From: an uncultured Bacteroidota bacterium
Lineage (GTDB): Bacteria > Bacteroidota > Bacteroidia > Flavobacteriales > Flavobacteriaceae
Assembly (NCBI GenBank): GCA_902598525.1
Contig: CACKBZ010000001.1
Span: forward strand, 124,001 to 188,000
Direction of reading: 5' to 3'
Length of the DNA: 64,000 nucleotides
In this document: positions 30,958 through 39,886 of the stretch, one piece after another
How the letters are laid out: each line of letters starts with the position of its first letter
Position numbering within the stretch: the first letter of the stretch is position 1
Notes under the pieces: generated by a model
The model's input: only the letters and a program-made list of their open reading frames with translations
Databases searched by the model: none
What the model was told of the DNA's origin: nothing
Program-made: the position numbers and the translations under genes

Positions 30958-33900
30958 TTAAAAAGTTGCTTTTAATGTTAAACCAACACGTCTAGAAGAT
31001 GGTCCTGTAATGAATGAAAGACCCATTGCATTTCCAACACCTGTACTAAGAACATTTGAATCAAAATTAACAACATCAGGAACGTTAACTGCATCATAGA
31101 ATAAGTTAATTCCTGTTAAAGTAGCTGTCAAAGATCCAAAAGGAGTTCTTTCTAAAAGATTTCTTGGGAAATCATAAGAAAGGTTAACCTCACTTAATCT
31201 TATAGTAGTAGCATCAAATATCTGAAGTTCACCAGGTCCGAATGAGAATATATCAAAACCATAGTTAATAGCAGTTATTTGAGTTGTATTTGTTTGACCT
31301 GTGTTTTTGTTAACACCATCTAAAACGTATAATCCTTCTCTTACAGTACCTGGGTTTAACACACCACGTCCAACAAGAGTTGCAGCATCTTGAGAGAACA
31401 TATCTCCACCATGACGATATTGCCATGTAAAGTCAAGAGATAGACCATTCCAAGAAATTGAATTAGTTATACCTGCAGTCCAGTCTGGGTTAGGATCACC
31501 TACCAATTCTGGTTCTGTAGTTTCAATGTAGAAACCATCATCATCAATTAAGAATTCACCTGCATCATTAGTCTGTCTTACATTAGCTTTCATCATTCCA
31601 AGTGGATATCCAACAATCGCATAGTTTTGAGGTCTAGAACTACTAACTACAGGAGTATAAGTAAATTCTTGAACACCTTCACCTAAACTTTCGATTAGAT
31701 TTTCCTCTGCAGTGAAGTTACCATAAAGGTTCCATCTTAAATCACCATTGTTAACAAGATTTGCATCCCAATCAACCTCAACACCTTTAACATTTAGTTT
31801 ACCAGCGTTAACTGTAGTAGAAGTAAATCCAGTTGAACCTGGTAGTGTTCTTGTTGTAATAAGGTTTGTAGTATTCTTATCATAAACAGAAACATTAAAG
31901 TTTAAGAAGTTAAATAGTCTAGTATCAATACCTACCTCAACCTCAGAAAGTAATTCTGGCTCTAAAGCCTCGTTACCTAAAGTGTTAGAAGTTGTATTAG
32001 ATTGAATTACTCCACTTCCTGGATCAAAAGCTTTTGCATTTAATGAAAGTAAAGATCTTGTTCTATATGGATTAGCAAATCCTGCAGATTCACCATAACC
32101 AACTCTTAACTTAGCATAGTTAACTATGTCACCAGATAAAGCTGGAATTACATCAGAAGCAATGAATGATAAACTTGCACCTTTGTAGAAAAGGCTGTTG
32201 TTTTCAGCTTCCATTGTAGAACTCCAATCCTGACGACCTGTAACATTTAAGTATAAATAGTCATTATAGTTGAAACTTAAATCAGCAAATGCTCCATAAA
32301 TATTCTGTTCAGAGTCATAGCTGTTAGCACTTTGAGATACAAAGTTAAAAGGCTTTAATACTCCAAATACTAATTGATTTTCATTTGTAGTTCCTCTACC
32401 AGTATAAGTCTCTCTATTAGCATCAGCACCAACAAGAGCAGTTAAAGACCAGTCTTCATCTAATTGATCATTAAATGATAATGTGAAGCTGTGGTTTTGA
32501 ATTGTTCTTATCTCATCACTTGTTACATATATACCAGTTGCATTTCCATCAACACCACCCTTATTTTGAGCATGCTCAGAAAACTGGCTAGTGTTATCAA
32601 TACCATACTTATAAGCTAATGTCCAGTTGTCATTAATGTCATAAGCAGCACCAAATGTTCCAAATACTCTGTTAATTAATTCGGCATCAAATGCATTTTC
32701 GGCAGTCCATCTTGGGTTCTGAATATCATTACCTGATCTATAGTAGATAGATCTACCATCAGACGTAATGTATGGAAGTCCCATTAAGTCAACACTTCTT
32801 GGAGTATACATAACATCACCAAAAATAGATGAAGTATATGAACTCACTGATCCACTACCAAGTGACGCGGCAATTGGTGGTGTAGTATAATCTGTGTTAG
32901 CATAATTAAGAGTACCGTTAATTCTAATACCATTTTCAAGAGTTGCAGCACCACCTATACCAAAGTTTGTTTTTCTAAGGCGGTTGTTAGGTGTAAATCC
33001 TTCATCATCTGTTCTACCAAACGACATATTGAAGAAACCATTATCTCCTGATGATCTTAGGTTTAAAGAAGTTGTGTTAACTAAACCTGGATCAAAGAAG
33101 TTTTCAACACCTCTATAATTTCTATATGCATACTCAGTACCAACTAGGTCTGCGAATTCTGGTTCAACTAATGATCTGTTAGCAATGTAGTCATAAGGGT
33201 GCTTAACATAAACGTTATTAGCATCCTCTCTTAAATAATAAGGACCAAATTGTCTTGGATCGTTAATAGCTGGGTCAAAGTTTGGACCACCATTTGAAAA
33301 GAAAAATCCAAACAGTTGGTGAAATCCACCACCATAATCATTTTGGTAATCTGGAAGTACTGGTTCATTTACAAATGTTGAATGACTAACAGTAACTTCA
33401 GTACCTTTTGCAGATGGTCTTGCGCCAGATCCGTTTTTAGTAGTAATAAGTATTACACCATTTCTTCCTTGCTGACCGTATAATACAGTAGCATTTAATC
33501 CCTTAAGGACATCAACTTTTTCTATACTATTTGGATCTAAGTCTAGGAATCTACTTGATTCAGTAATTCCATTCCAGAAGGAACCAGACTCTCCATTAGT
33601 TGATGAATTAAAAGGAACTCCATCAACAACAAATAAAGGTTGGTTAGAACCTGTAATTGATGTCATACCTCTAATTATAACGTTAGTTCCCGAACCAGAT
33701 GTAGAGGTAGTGTTAGTAATATTAACACCAGCAACCTTACCTGTAAGAGTTCTTGCAACATCCGCAACACCCTTTTGTTCTATTTCTTCAGAACCAACAG
33801 TTGTTACAGCATAACCTAAAGAACGTGCCTCTCTTTCCAGACCAAGTGCTGTTACAACAACCTCACTTAATTGATTCCCTTCGGATAAGCTAATATTTAG

Positions 33901-34158
33901 AGTGTTTTGGCTACCAACAACAACAGATTGAGATTCATAACCTACGAAACTAAATACTAATGATACACCTTCTTCAACTGCGATAGAATAATTACCATCG
34001 AAGTCTGTAGTTACACCGCTTGTTGTTCCATCAATTATAACAGTAGCACCAGGTAGGGGCAAACCATCAGGATCAGAAACAACTCCTGTAACTGTTCTCT
34101 GACCAAATGCAAATCCTGCACTTAATAAGAAAACTAAGAATATTCTTGTATACTTCAT
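30958..34158 (-). CDS. SusC/RagA-family TonB-linked outer-membrane transporter
   Basis: 1066-residue TonB-dependent importer. The signal peptide ends near residue 19, followed by a carboxypeptidase-D-regulatory-like domain (about 21-105, TVTGVVSDPDGLPLPGATV), a TonB-box/plug region (LSEVVVTALGLERE, then plug to about 240 with DVLKGLNATVLYGQQGRNGVILITTK) and a 22-strand barrel ending in the aromatic residue of LTLKATF. Energised by TonB/ExbBD, it imports a ligand captured with SusD. It is first in a three-gene operon with a -7 motif 61 bases upstream and a hairpin terminator at the far end. Codon use suggests high expression. Confidence 0.95.
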   Translation of the reverse strand: MKYTRIFLVFLLSAGFAFGQRTVTGVVSDPDGLPLPGATVIIDGTTSGVTTDFDGNYSIAVEEGVSLVFSFVGYESQSVVVGSQNTLNISLSEGNQLSEVVVTALGLEREARSLGYAVTTVGSEEIEQKGVADVARTLTGKVAGVNITNTTSTSGSGTNVIIRGMTSITGSNQPLFVVDGVPFNSSTNGESGSFWNGITESSRFLDLDPNSIEKVDVLKGLNATVLYGQQGRNGVILITTKNGSGARPSAKGTEVTVSHSTFVNEPVLPDYQNDYGGGFHQLFGFFFSNGGPNFDPAINDPRQFGPYYLREDANNVYVKHPYDYIANRSLVEPEFADLVGTEYAYRNYRGVENFFDPGLVNTTSLNLRSSGDNGFFNMSFGRTDDEGFTPNNRLRKTNFGIGGAATLENGIRINGTLNYANTDYTTPPIAASLGSGSVSSYTSSIFGDVMYTPRSVDLMGLPYITSDGRSIYYRSGNDIQNPRWTAENAFDAELINRVFGTFGAAYDINDNWTLAYKYGIDNTSQFSEHAQNKGGVDGNATGIYVTSDEIRTIQNHSFTLSFNDQLDEDWSLTALVGADANRETYTGRGTTNENQLVFGVLKPFNFVSQSANSYDSEQNIYGAFADLSFNYNDYLYLNVTGRQDWSSTMEAENNSLFYKGASLSFIASDVIPALSGDIVNYAKLRVGYGESAGFANPYRTRSLLSLNAKAFDPGSGVIQSNTTSNTLGNEALEPELLSEVEVGIDTRLFNFLNFNVSVYDKNTTNLITTRTLPGSTGFTSTTVNAGKLNVKGVEVDWDANLVNNGDLRWNLYGNFTAEENLIESLGEGVQEFTYTPVVSSSRPQNYAIVGYPLGMMKANVRQTNDAGEFLIDDDGFYIETTEPELVGDPNPDWTAGITNSISWNGLSLDFTWQYRHGGDMFSQDAATLVGRGVLNPGTVREGLYVLDGVNKNTGQTNTTQITAINYGFDIFSFGPGELQIFDATTIRLSEVNLSYDFPRNLLERTPFGSLTATLTGINLFYDAVNVPDVVNFDSNVLSTGVGNAMGLSFITGPSSRRVGLTLKATF

Positions 34159-34187
34159 ATTTATTATATTTATTAATATTTGATAAC

Positions 34188-34209
34188 TGTTAAAATAATG
34201 TTAAAATTA
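34188..34209. repeat. Two tandem 11-bp direct repeats in the susC leader
   Basis: TGTTAAAATAA (34188-34198) is followed directly by TGTTAAAATTA (34199-34209), identical at 10 of 11 positions. The pair lies between the -7 element and the susC start, within the predicted 5' leader. It may be a regulator or RNA-level site, or chance in AT-rich DNA. Confidence 0.4.
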
Positions 34210-34219
34210 CCAAAACAGT

Positions 34220-34227
34220 CAAAAATA
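34220..34227 (-). promoter_or_regulatory. Putative -7 element of the SusCD operon
   Basis: The minus strand reads TATTTTTG, an exact TAnnTTTG match, 61 bases before the susC start. A TTTG lies upstream (complement of 34252-34255), but the 24-bp spacing is longer than the usual 19-21. The 222-bp gap 34159-34381 holds this, the 11-bp repeat and T-rich tracts, and no gene. Confidence 0.5.
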
Positions 34228-34381
34228 ACACATTTTAATTAAAAAACGCGCCAAATCACTTTTTTTGTTAATTTGAATCGGCTAAGATATGGTTTTTTCT
34301 ATTACTGCAAAACTTTTTAATATTTTTTTTATTGTGTTTTTGTAGTTTTTTTTTACCCTAATTAACCATTTTTTTTAAAAA

Positions 34382-35593
34382 TTACTTTACGAAAATGTTA
34401 ATTTGATTTTTAAGAAGGTTTTCAACAGTCTCTCTTTTTCTTATTAGTTTTATTTTATTGTCTATTATGCAGGCTTCAGCGGGTTTAACTCTGCTATTAT
34501 AATTACTTGACATGCTAAAGCAATATGCACCAGCGTTTTTAAAGCAAATCAAATCTCCAACTTTTAATTTATTTATGGTTCTTTGTTGTGCAAATGTATC
34601 TTTTTCACATATGTAACCAACTACATTATATGTCTCTTTCTCATCGTTATCCTTGTTAAGTTTTATAATTTCATGATAAGAATTATATAATGTGGGTCGA
34701 ATAAAATGGTTAAAGCCTGAATTTACTTGAGCAAACTTCGTATTGTAAGACTTTTTAATATTATTGACTTTAGTCAAAAAGAATCCTGATTCACTGGTCA
34801 GAAACTTTCCAGGCTCAAGGATAATCTGAATGTTTCTATTTGTTTCTAATGTGAACTTGTCTAGTTCTCTACAAATGACGTTAGAGTATTCTTTAAGATC
34901 TGTTTTTGAATCTCCATCAAAGTATTGAACTTTAATGCCACCTCCTAAATTTATACTTTTTAAATTTTTAAACTTTCTAGCAATTTTAAATATCTTATTT
35001 ACTGTAAGTTCTAATTCTTCATTTTTAAGTATATCACTTCCTGTGTGGACGTGAATTCCCGAGACAATCAGCTTACCTTCTTGTTCAATTTTAACTAATC
35101 TTGATAACTTATCTTCACTAATTCCAAACTTTGAGTCTTTGTGACCAACACTAATTCTTTCATTTCCTCCTGCATATATATTAGGGTTAATCCTTATTGA
35201 TATTTCTCTTTCACTGTAATTTTCTGTGAAAGCCTCAATTGATTCTAAGCTATCCAAATTTAATTTTACCCCTAAATTATTTGCTTCAATTATTTCCTCT
35301 AAACCGACTCCGTTAGGTGAGTATAGAATATCATCTTTATTGAAGCCACATTTGAGTCCAATCTTAACTTCCTCAATTGATGAGGTTTCTAATCCTGTCC
35401 CTAGAGATTTAAAATAATTTAAAATAGAAATATTTGATAACGCTTTGGCTGCAAAATAAATTTTGAGATCTTTAATATTACTCATAGAATTTTTTAATTT
35501 TAAGTATTGCTTTTCTATAACATCTAGATCGTATATGTAAAGTGGAGTTCCATAGGCGGAAACAGCTTCTTTAAGTTTTGAGACTTTAATCAT
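34382..35593 (-). CDS. lysA: Diaminopimelate decarboxylase
   Basis: 403-residue fold-type III PLP enzyme that converts meso-diaminopimelate to L-lysine. The PLP lysine lies in IYFAAKALSN near the N-terminus; HVHTGSD, NLGGGIKVQY, LEPGKFL and CEKDTFAQQR with FKNAGAYCFSMSSNYNSR follow in the family order. Slightly short but complete. It is monocistronic as far as visible and divergent from sucC; a TATATTAG motif lies 15 bases before its start. The substrate is the same diaminopimelate that MurE adds to peptidoglycan. Confidence 0.93.
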   Translation of the reverse strand: MIKVSKLKEAVSAYGTPLYIYDLDVIEKQYLKLKNSMSNIKDLKIYFAAKALSNISILNYFKSLGTGLETSSIEEVKIGLKCGFNKDDILYSPNGVGLEEIIEANNLGVKLNLDSLESIEAFTENYSEREISIRINPNIYAGGNERISVGHKDSKFGISEDKLSRLVKIEQEGKLIVSGIHVHTGSDILKNEELELTVNKIFKIARKFKNLKSINLGGGIKVQYFDGDSKTDLKEYSNVICRELDKFTLETNRNIQIILEPGKFLTSESGFFLTKVNNIKKSYNTKFAQVNSGFNHFIRPTLYNSYHEIIKLNKDNDEKETYNVVGYICEKDTFAQQRTINKLKVGDLICFKNAGAYCFSMSSNYNSRVKPAEACIIDNKIKLIRKRETVENLLKNQINIFVK

Positions 35594-35608
35594 AATTATT
35601 AGGCGTTG

Positions 35609-35616
35609 CTAATATA
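35609..35616 (-). promoter_or_regulatory. Putative -7 element of lysA (TATATTAG)
   Basis: The minus strand reads TATATTAG followed by C, one mismatch from TAnnTTTG, 15 bases before the ATG. The same variant occurs before the larger amidohydrolase gene and nrnA. Confidence 0.4.
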
Positions 35617-35654
35617 ATACGCTTTAAATTAATTTATATCTAAAGTTTTGTAAT

Positions 35655-35662
35655 TATATTTG
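35655..35662 (+). promoter_or_regulatory. -7 promoter element of sucC
   Basis: TATATTTG matches TAnnTTTG exactly and ends 5 bases before the sucC ATG. A start site the usual few bases downstream would fall at or next to the start codon, implying a leaderless mRNA. Confidence 0.55.
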
Positions 35663-35667
35663 TCGCC

Positions 35668-36858
35668 ATGAATTTGCATGAATATCAAGGAAAACAATTA
35701 TTAGAAAAATATAATGTAACGATTCAAAAGGGATATGTTGCTGAAAATCCTGAAGAAGCTGTAAAATCTGCAAAAAAACTTTCTGATGAAACAGGGACTA
35801 AAGTTTTTGTTATTAAAGCACAAATTCATGCAGGTGGAAGAGGAAAGGGTGGAGGTGTTAGAATAGCTAAATCATTAGATGAAGTTAGAACCATATCTTC
35901 AGAAATTATAGGTATGAGACTAATTACACCTCAAACATCTAAAGAAGGAAAACTTGTTAACAAGGTATTGATTGCAGAAGACGTTTATTATGATGGTAAA
36001 AATAATAGGAAAGAATTCTACATTTCAGTTCTGCTCAATAGATCAAGTTCCAAAAATATGATTGTTTATTCAACTGAGGGTGGAGTTGACATAGAAGCTG
36101 TTGCAGAAACTACACCTGAACTAATATTTAACGAAGAAATTGATCCTGCCTCTGGGATTCTCCCATTTCAAGCAAGAAATATTGCATTTAATCTAGGTCT
36201 TAAAGGCTCAGCATTTAAAAATATGGTAAGGTTTGTTACTAATCTCTACAACGCCTATAGTGAATCTGATGCTACGTTATTTGAAATTAACCCAGTATTG
36301 AAGGCAGCTGATGATAAGATCATTGCCGTAGACTCTAAAGTGACCATCGATGAGAACTCTCTTTTTAGGCACTCTGAATACGAGTTAATGAGAGATTTAA
36401 GCGAGGAGAACTCTGTTGAAGTTGAAGCTAGAGAGTTTAATCTTAACTATGTTGATTTAGATGGAAATGTTGGTTGCATGGTTAACGGCGCAGGTTTAGC
36501 AATGGCAACTATGGACTTAATCAAACTCGCAGGAGGTGAGCCAGCAAATTTTCTTGATGTTGGAGGAACTGCTGATTCAAGCAGAGTTGAAAAAGCCTTT
36601 AGACTTATTCTACAAGATCCAAATGTCAAAGCAATATTGGTAAATATATTTGGAGGAATAGTAAGGTGTGATCGTGTCGCCGAAGGGATAGTATCTGCAT
36701 ATAAAAACATAGGGAATATTGATATCCCAATAATTGTTAGGCTTCAAGGAACAAATTCTGATAAAGCAAAGGAAATAATTGATAGCTCCGGATTGAATGT
36801 GCTCTCTGCAATAGCCTTTGATGAAGCAGCAAATAAGGTTCAAACTGCCTTAAACTGA
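35668..36858 (+). CDS. sucC: Succinate--CoA ligase (ADP-forming) subunit beta
   Basis: 396-residue ATP-grasp subunit of the TCA-cycle enzyme that makes succinate and ATP/GTP from succinyl-CoA. N-terminal MNLHEYQGKQLLEKY, ATP-grasp motif VIKAQIHAGGRGKGGGVRIA, LFEINPV and the CoA-ligase core GAGLAMATMDLIKLAGGEPANFLDVGG with NIFGGIVRCD are intact. The alpha subunit gene sucD is not adjacent. The gene is divergent from lysA across 74 bp and carries a -7 motif abutting its start. Confidence 0.97.
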   Translation: MNLHEYQGKQLLEKYNVTIQKGYVAENPEEAVKSAKKLSDETGTKVFVIKAQIHAGGRGKGGGVRIAKSLDEVRTISSEIIGMRLITPQTSKEGKLVNKVLIAEDVYYDGKNNRKEFYISVLLNRSSSKNMIVYSTEGGVDIEAVAETTPELIFNEEIDPASGILPFQARNIAFNLGLKGSAFKNMVRFVTNLYNAYSESDATLFEINPVLKAADDKIIAVDSKVTIDENSLFRHSEYELMRDLSEENSVEVEAREFNLNYVDLDGNVGCMVNGAGLAMATMDLIKLAGGEPANFLDVGGTADSSRVEKAFRLILQDPNVKAILVNIFGGIVRCDRVAEGIVSAYKNIGNIDIPIIVRLQGTNSDKAKEIIDSSGLNVLSAIAFDEAANKVQTALN

Positions 36859-36912
36859 CATAAAGTCATTAAATTTTCTTTTTTTATTGCCATATTGTCA
36901 TATTTATTAAAC

Positions 36913-36928
36913 TGGTACTCTTTTTGAC
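36913..36928 (+). promoter_or_regulatory. Possible sigma-54-like (-24/-12) promoter of hsp20
   Basis: TGGTAC (36913-36918), a 5-bp spacer, then TTGAC (36924-36928) resembles the sigma-54 form TGGCAC-N5-TTGCA with mismatches at one -24 position and in the -12 GC. It is 50 bp before the hsp20 start, and no TAnnTTTG was found there. The -12 mismatch weakens the call. Confidence 0.35.
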
Positions 36929-36978
36929 TATTATTTAATGAATTTTTAATTCAAATTGTTTAACTAAAAATAAAAATT

Positions 36979-37401
36979 ATGAGAATAGTAAAATATAATA
37001 ACAATAATGTTTTTCCATCATTGATGAATGAATTTTTTAATGATGACTTTGGTTTGAATTTTTTTAATAGAAATTATTCAGTACCGTCAGTAAATTCTAT
37101 AGAAAATAATGATTCTTTTGAGATTGACCTCGCAGTGCCAGGTATGAAGAAAGAAGAATTTTCAATTGAATTAAATGATAAAGTATTAGTGATTTCATCT
37201 GAATCATCAAATAATATTGAAAATGATAAGATGAGATTAAACGAATTTAATTTCTCTTCTTTCCAAAGATCATTTAGAGTTCCAGATTCAGTTGATCAAG
37301 ATAAAATAAAAGCTAATTATAAAAACGGTATACTAAAAATTAAATTACCGAAAAGAAAAGAGAGTATTTCCAAGCCAAATAGGGTAATTAATATTAGCTA
37401 A
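36979..37401 (+). CDS. Small heat shock protein (Hsp20/alpha-crystallin family)
   Basis: 140-residue ATP-independent holdase chaperone that binds unfolding proteins. An N-terminal Asn/Phe-rich arm (1-40) is followed by an alpha-crystallin domain (about 42-130) with the signature DLAVPGMKKEEFSIEL and SFRVPDSVDQDKIKANYKNGILKIKLPK, then a C-terminal I-x-I motif (VINIS) used for oligomer assembly. It stands alone after sucC with a 120-bp gap, suggesting its own promoter, possibly the sigma-54-like site noted. It ends before a bidirectional terminator shared with uvrB. Confidence 0.95.
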   Translation: MRIVKYNNNNVFPSLMNEFFNDDFGLNFFNRNYSVPSVNSIENNDSFEIDLAVPGMKKEEFSIELNDKVLVISSESSNNIENDKMRLNEFNFSSFQRSFRVPDSVDQDKIKANYKNGILKIKLPKRKESISKPNRVINIS

Positions 37402-37417
37402 ATGTTATAATAATCCA

Positions 37418-37447
37418 AAAAAAGGTGTACTGTAGTACACCTTTTTT
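37418..37447. terminator. Bidirectional rho-independent terminator between hsp20 and uvrB
   Basis: GGTGTAC (37424-37430), loop TGTA, GTACACC (37435-37441) forms a perfect 7-bp stem. It is flanked by A6 on the left and T6 on the right, so it ends with U-runs in both directions. It serves convergent hsp20 (plus) and uvrB (minus), and the right T-run reaches the uvrB stop. Confidence 0.92.
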
Positions 37448-39428
37448 ATTTTAATTTCTTTTTGAGAAGTTCAATTTTATCTCTTAAATCTGCAGCAGAT
37501 AAAAAGTCAAGTTTTTTTGCTACATCTTCCATATTTCTTCTAAGTTCTTTAATTCTTTTTTCAATTTCATTATTAGTTTGATATGATTTAAGCTCTTCTT
37601 CAAAATCTTCATATGAACTATTTACAACCTGTACATCTTTCTCAAAAGTATTTAAGAATGATTTTTCCATTTGTTTAGGTACAATTCCTTTTTTAACATT
37701 GTATTTTTCTTGCTTTTCTCTTCTATACGAAGTTTCATTTATTGTCTTATCCATACTATCTGTAATGGTATCTGCATACATTATTGCTTTGCCATTTATA
37801 TTTCTTGCAGCTCTCCCTACAGTTTGAATTAAAGATCTATGACTTCTTAAGAATCCCTCTTTGTCAGCATCTAAAATAGCAACCAATGATACTTCTGGTA
37901 AATCAAGTCCCTCTCTTAATAGATTAACTCCTACTAAAACATCAAAAAATCCTTTCCTTAAATTTTGCATTATTTCAACTCTCTCCAATGTATCTATGTC
38001 ACTATGAATGTAATTAGCTCTAATTTTTGCTTTGTGAAGAAACTTTGTAAGTTCTTCTGCCATTCGTTTAGTTAGTGTTGTAACTAATACCCTTTCATCA
38101 TTTTCAACTCTTAATAAAATTTCTTCTATGAGATCATCGATTTGATTTTCGGATTTCCTGATCTCAATGATAGGATCTAGAACTCCAGTTGGCCTAATTA
38201 TCTGTTCAACATATATACCCTCAGACATTTTCAATTCATATTCTGCAGGTGTGGCACTTACATAAAGCACATTATCTTGTAATCCCTCAAATTCCTCAAA
38301 TTTTAGTGGTCTATTGTCTAGTGCTGCAGGTAATCTAAAGCCATAATTAACTAAATTTTCTTTTCGACTTCTATCACCGCCGTACATAGCATGTACTTGA
38401 GGAATAGTTACATGACTCTCATCAATAACCATTAAATAATTCTCAGGGAAATAATCAAGTAGACAAAAAGGTCTTGTTCCAGGGTCTCTCCCATCTAAAT
38501 ATCTCGAGTAATTCTCAATACCAGAACAATATCCTAGCTCTTTAATCATCTCTAAATCAAACTCTGTTCGCTCTCTAATTCTCTTTGATTCTAGTGATTT
38601 TTCTATTTCATCAAAATATTTAACCTGCTCCTCGAGATCAAATTCAATTTTATTTATAGCAGATTTAATATTTGACTCTGATGTAACAAATATCATTGCA
38701 GGAAAAATTCTTAATGATTCAAATTGCTCAATTTTATTACCAGATATAGGATCAATAGATTCAATAGTTTCAATATTATCCCCAAAAAAGTTTATTCTGT
38801 AAAATATATCTGAATAACTTGGAAAAATATCGATTATATCTCCCTTTACTGAAAAGCTTCCTCTATTTAACTCATTAATAGATCTTGAATATTGACTTTT
38901 TACAAATTGTGATAATAGTTTTGAAATTTGAATTTCATCATTAATAGAAATCTGGATTACATGTTTTTTAAACTCATTCGGGTTTCCTATTCCATATATG
39001 CACGATACTGATGCAACAACAATAATATCATTTCTTCCAGATAATAATGATGAAGTTGCACTAAGTCTATATTTCTCTATTTGTTCATTTATTGATAAAT
39101 CTTTCTCTATATATAATCCAGATGATGGAATATAAGCTTCAGGTTGATAATAATCATAATATGAAACAAAATACTCTACAGCATTATTCGGAAAAAAATT
39201 TTGAAACTCTGAATATAATTGAGCAGCTAAAGTTTTGTTATGTGCTAAAACTAATGTTGGTCTTTTTATCTCCTGAATTACATTGGCTACTGTGAATGTT
39301 TTACCGGATCCAGTTACACCCTGAAGTGTTACATGATTGTGATTGCTATTAAATGAGTTGACAATACTTCTGATTGCCTCTGGTTGATCACCGGTCGGTT
39401 TGAACTCAGATGTAAGTTGAAAACTCAT
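37446..39428 (-). CDS. uvrB: Excinuclease ABC subunit UvrB
   Basis: 660-residue DNA-damage-verifying helicase of nucleotide excision repair. Walker A GVTGSGKT at 37-44, beta-hairpin YYDYYQPEAYIP, Walker B DESH, helicase motifs with VGVNLLREGLDLPEVSLVAILDADKEGFLRS and QTVGRAARN are intact, and a C-terminal UVR motif (about 620-660) binds UvrC. It overlaps the preceding gene (39425) by 4 bp, so it is the last gene of the sua5-cca-ctaA-pRiA4b-uvrB transcript and ends in the shared terminator. Confidence 0.98.
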   Translation of the reverse strand: MSFQLTSEFKPTGDQPEAIRSIVNSFNSNHNHVTLQGVTGSGKTFTVANVIQEIKRPTLVLAHNKTLAAQLYSEFQNFFPNNAVEYFVSYYDYYQPEAYIPSSGLYIEKDLSINEQIEKYRLSATSSLLSGRNDIIVVASVSCIYGIGNPNEFKKHVIQISINDEIQISKLLSQFVKSQYSRSINELNRGSFSVKGDIIDIFPSYSDIFYRINFFGDNIETIESIDPISGNKIEQFESLRIFPAMIFVTSESNIKSAINKIEFDLEEQVKYFDEIEKSLESKRIRERTEFDLEMIKELGYCSGIENYSRYLDGRDPGTRPFCLLDYFPENYLMVIDESHVTIPQVHAMYGGDRSRKENLVNYGFRLPAALDNRPLKFEEFEGLQDNVLYVSATPAEYELKMSEGIYVEQIIRPTGVLDPIIEIRKSENQIDDLIEEILLRVENDERVLVTTLTKRMAEELTKFLHKAKIRANYIHSDIDTLERVEIMQNLRKGFFDVLVGVNLLREGLDLPEVSLVAILDADKEGFLRSHRSLIQTVGRAARNINGKAIMYADTITDSMDKTINETSYRREKQEKYNVKKGIVPKQMEKSFLNTFEKDVQVVNSSYEDFEEELKSYQTNNEIEKRIKELRRNMEDVAKKLDFLSAADLRDKIELLKKKLK

Positions 39429-39886
39429 AAATTTAAATTTTCATCTTGATCAAAATTGTCAGCTACATCAGTATTGTTGTAAATATCTGATGGTGCCTCT
39501 TTAGGAACATCTCCAACAGAATTTATACATTCAAACTTTAATTTTGAATTAATTAATTTGTCTATTTCATATAATTCAACAAAAAAGGTCCAATAATTTA
39601 AAAAATCATAAACAAAGATCATTTTATCTCCATTTAAAACAAAATAATTGGAAATAGGTGCTTTATCCATTATTTCATCTTGATCATCGATTTTAAAAAT
39701 TTTTATTTCTTCTAATTGTTCCCAATTTTCATTACTTATATGGAATGTAGAAATTTCTGTTGAGTCAAATCCAAATTGATCTGAAATTATCTTACTAAAT
39801 TCAAGTAAACTCGTTGAGGCATCAACAATTATATCTCGAAGAACATCTTCTTCTACATTTAAAATTATTCTAAATTTTAACCTCAT
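39425..39886 (-). CDS. pRiA4b ORF-3-like (IS1096 TnpR-like) family protein
   Basis: 153-residue acidic cytoplasmic protein. N-terminal FRIILNVEEDVLRDIIVDASTSL, the central DQFGFDSTEISTFHISN, and GDKMIFVYDFLNYWTFFVELYEI match the family named after plasmid pRiA4b ORF-3. The family names suggest mobile elements, but flavobacterial members are ordinary chromosomal genes and no transposon ends are present here. The function is unknown. It overlaps ctaA by 17 bp upstream and uvrB by 4 bp downstream, so it is tightly embedded in this operon. Confidence 0.78.
   Translation of the reverse strand: MRLKFRIILNVEEDVLRDIIVDASTSLLEFSKIISDQFGFDSTEISTFHISNENWEQLEEIKIFKIDDQDEIMDKAPISNYFVLNGDKMIFVYDFLNYWTFFVELYEIDKLINSKLKFECINSVGDVPKEAPSDIYNNTDVADNFDQDENLNL

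Noticed and set aside
36859-36900. Possible hairpin terminator after sucC (TGAC-ATAAA-GTCA then T-rich).
   Set aside because: The stem is only 4 bp and the T-run is interrupted; far weaker than the two clear terminators in the window.
39425-39886. Family name (plasmid pRiA4b ORF-3 / IS1096 TnpR) suggests a mobile element.
   Set aside because: The gene overlaps both operon neighbours, there are no inverted repeats or transposase, and the family is common on flavobacterial chromosomes.
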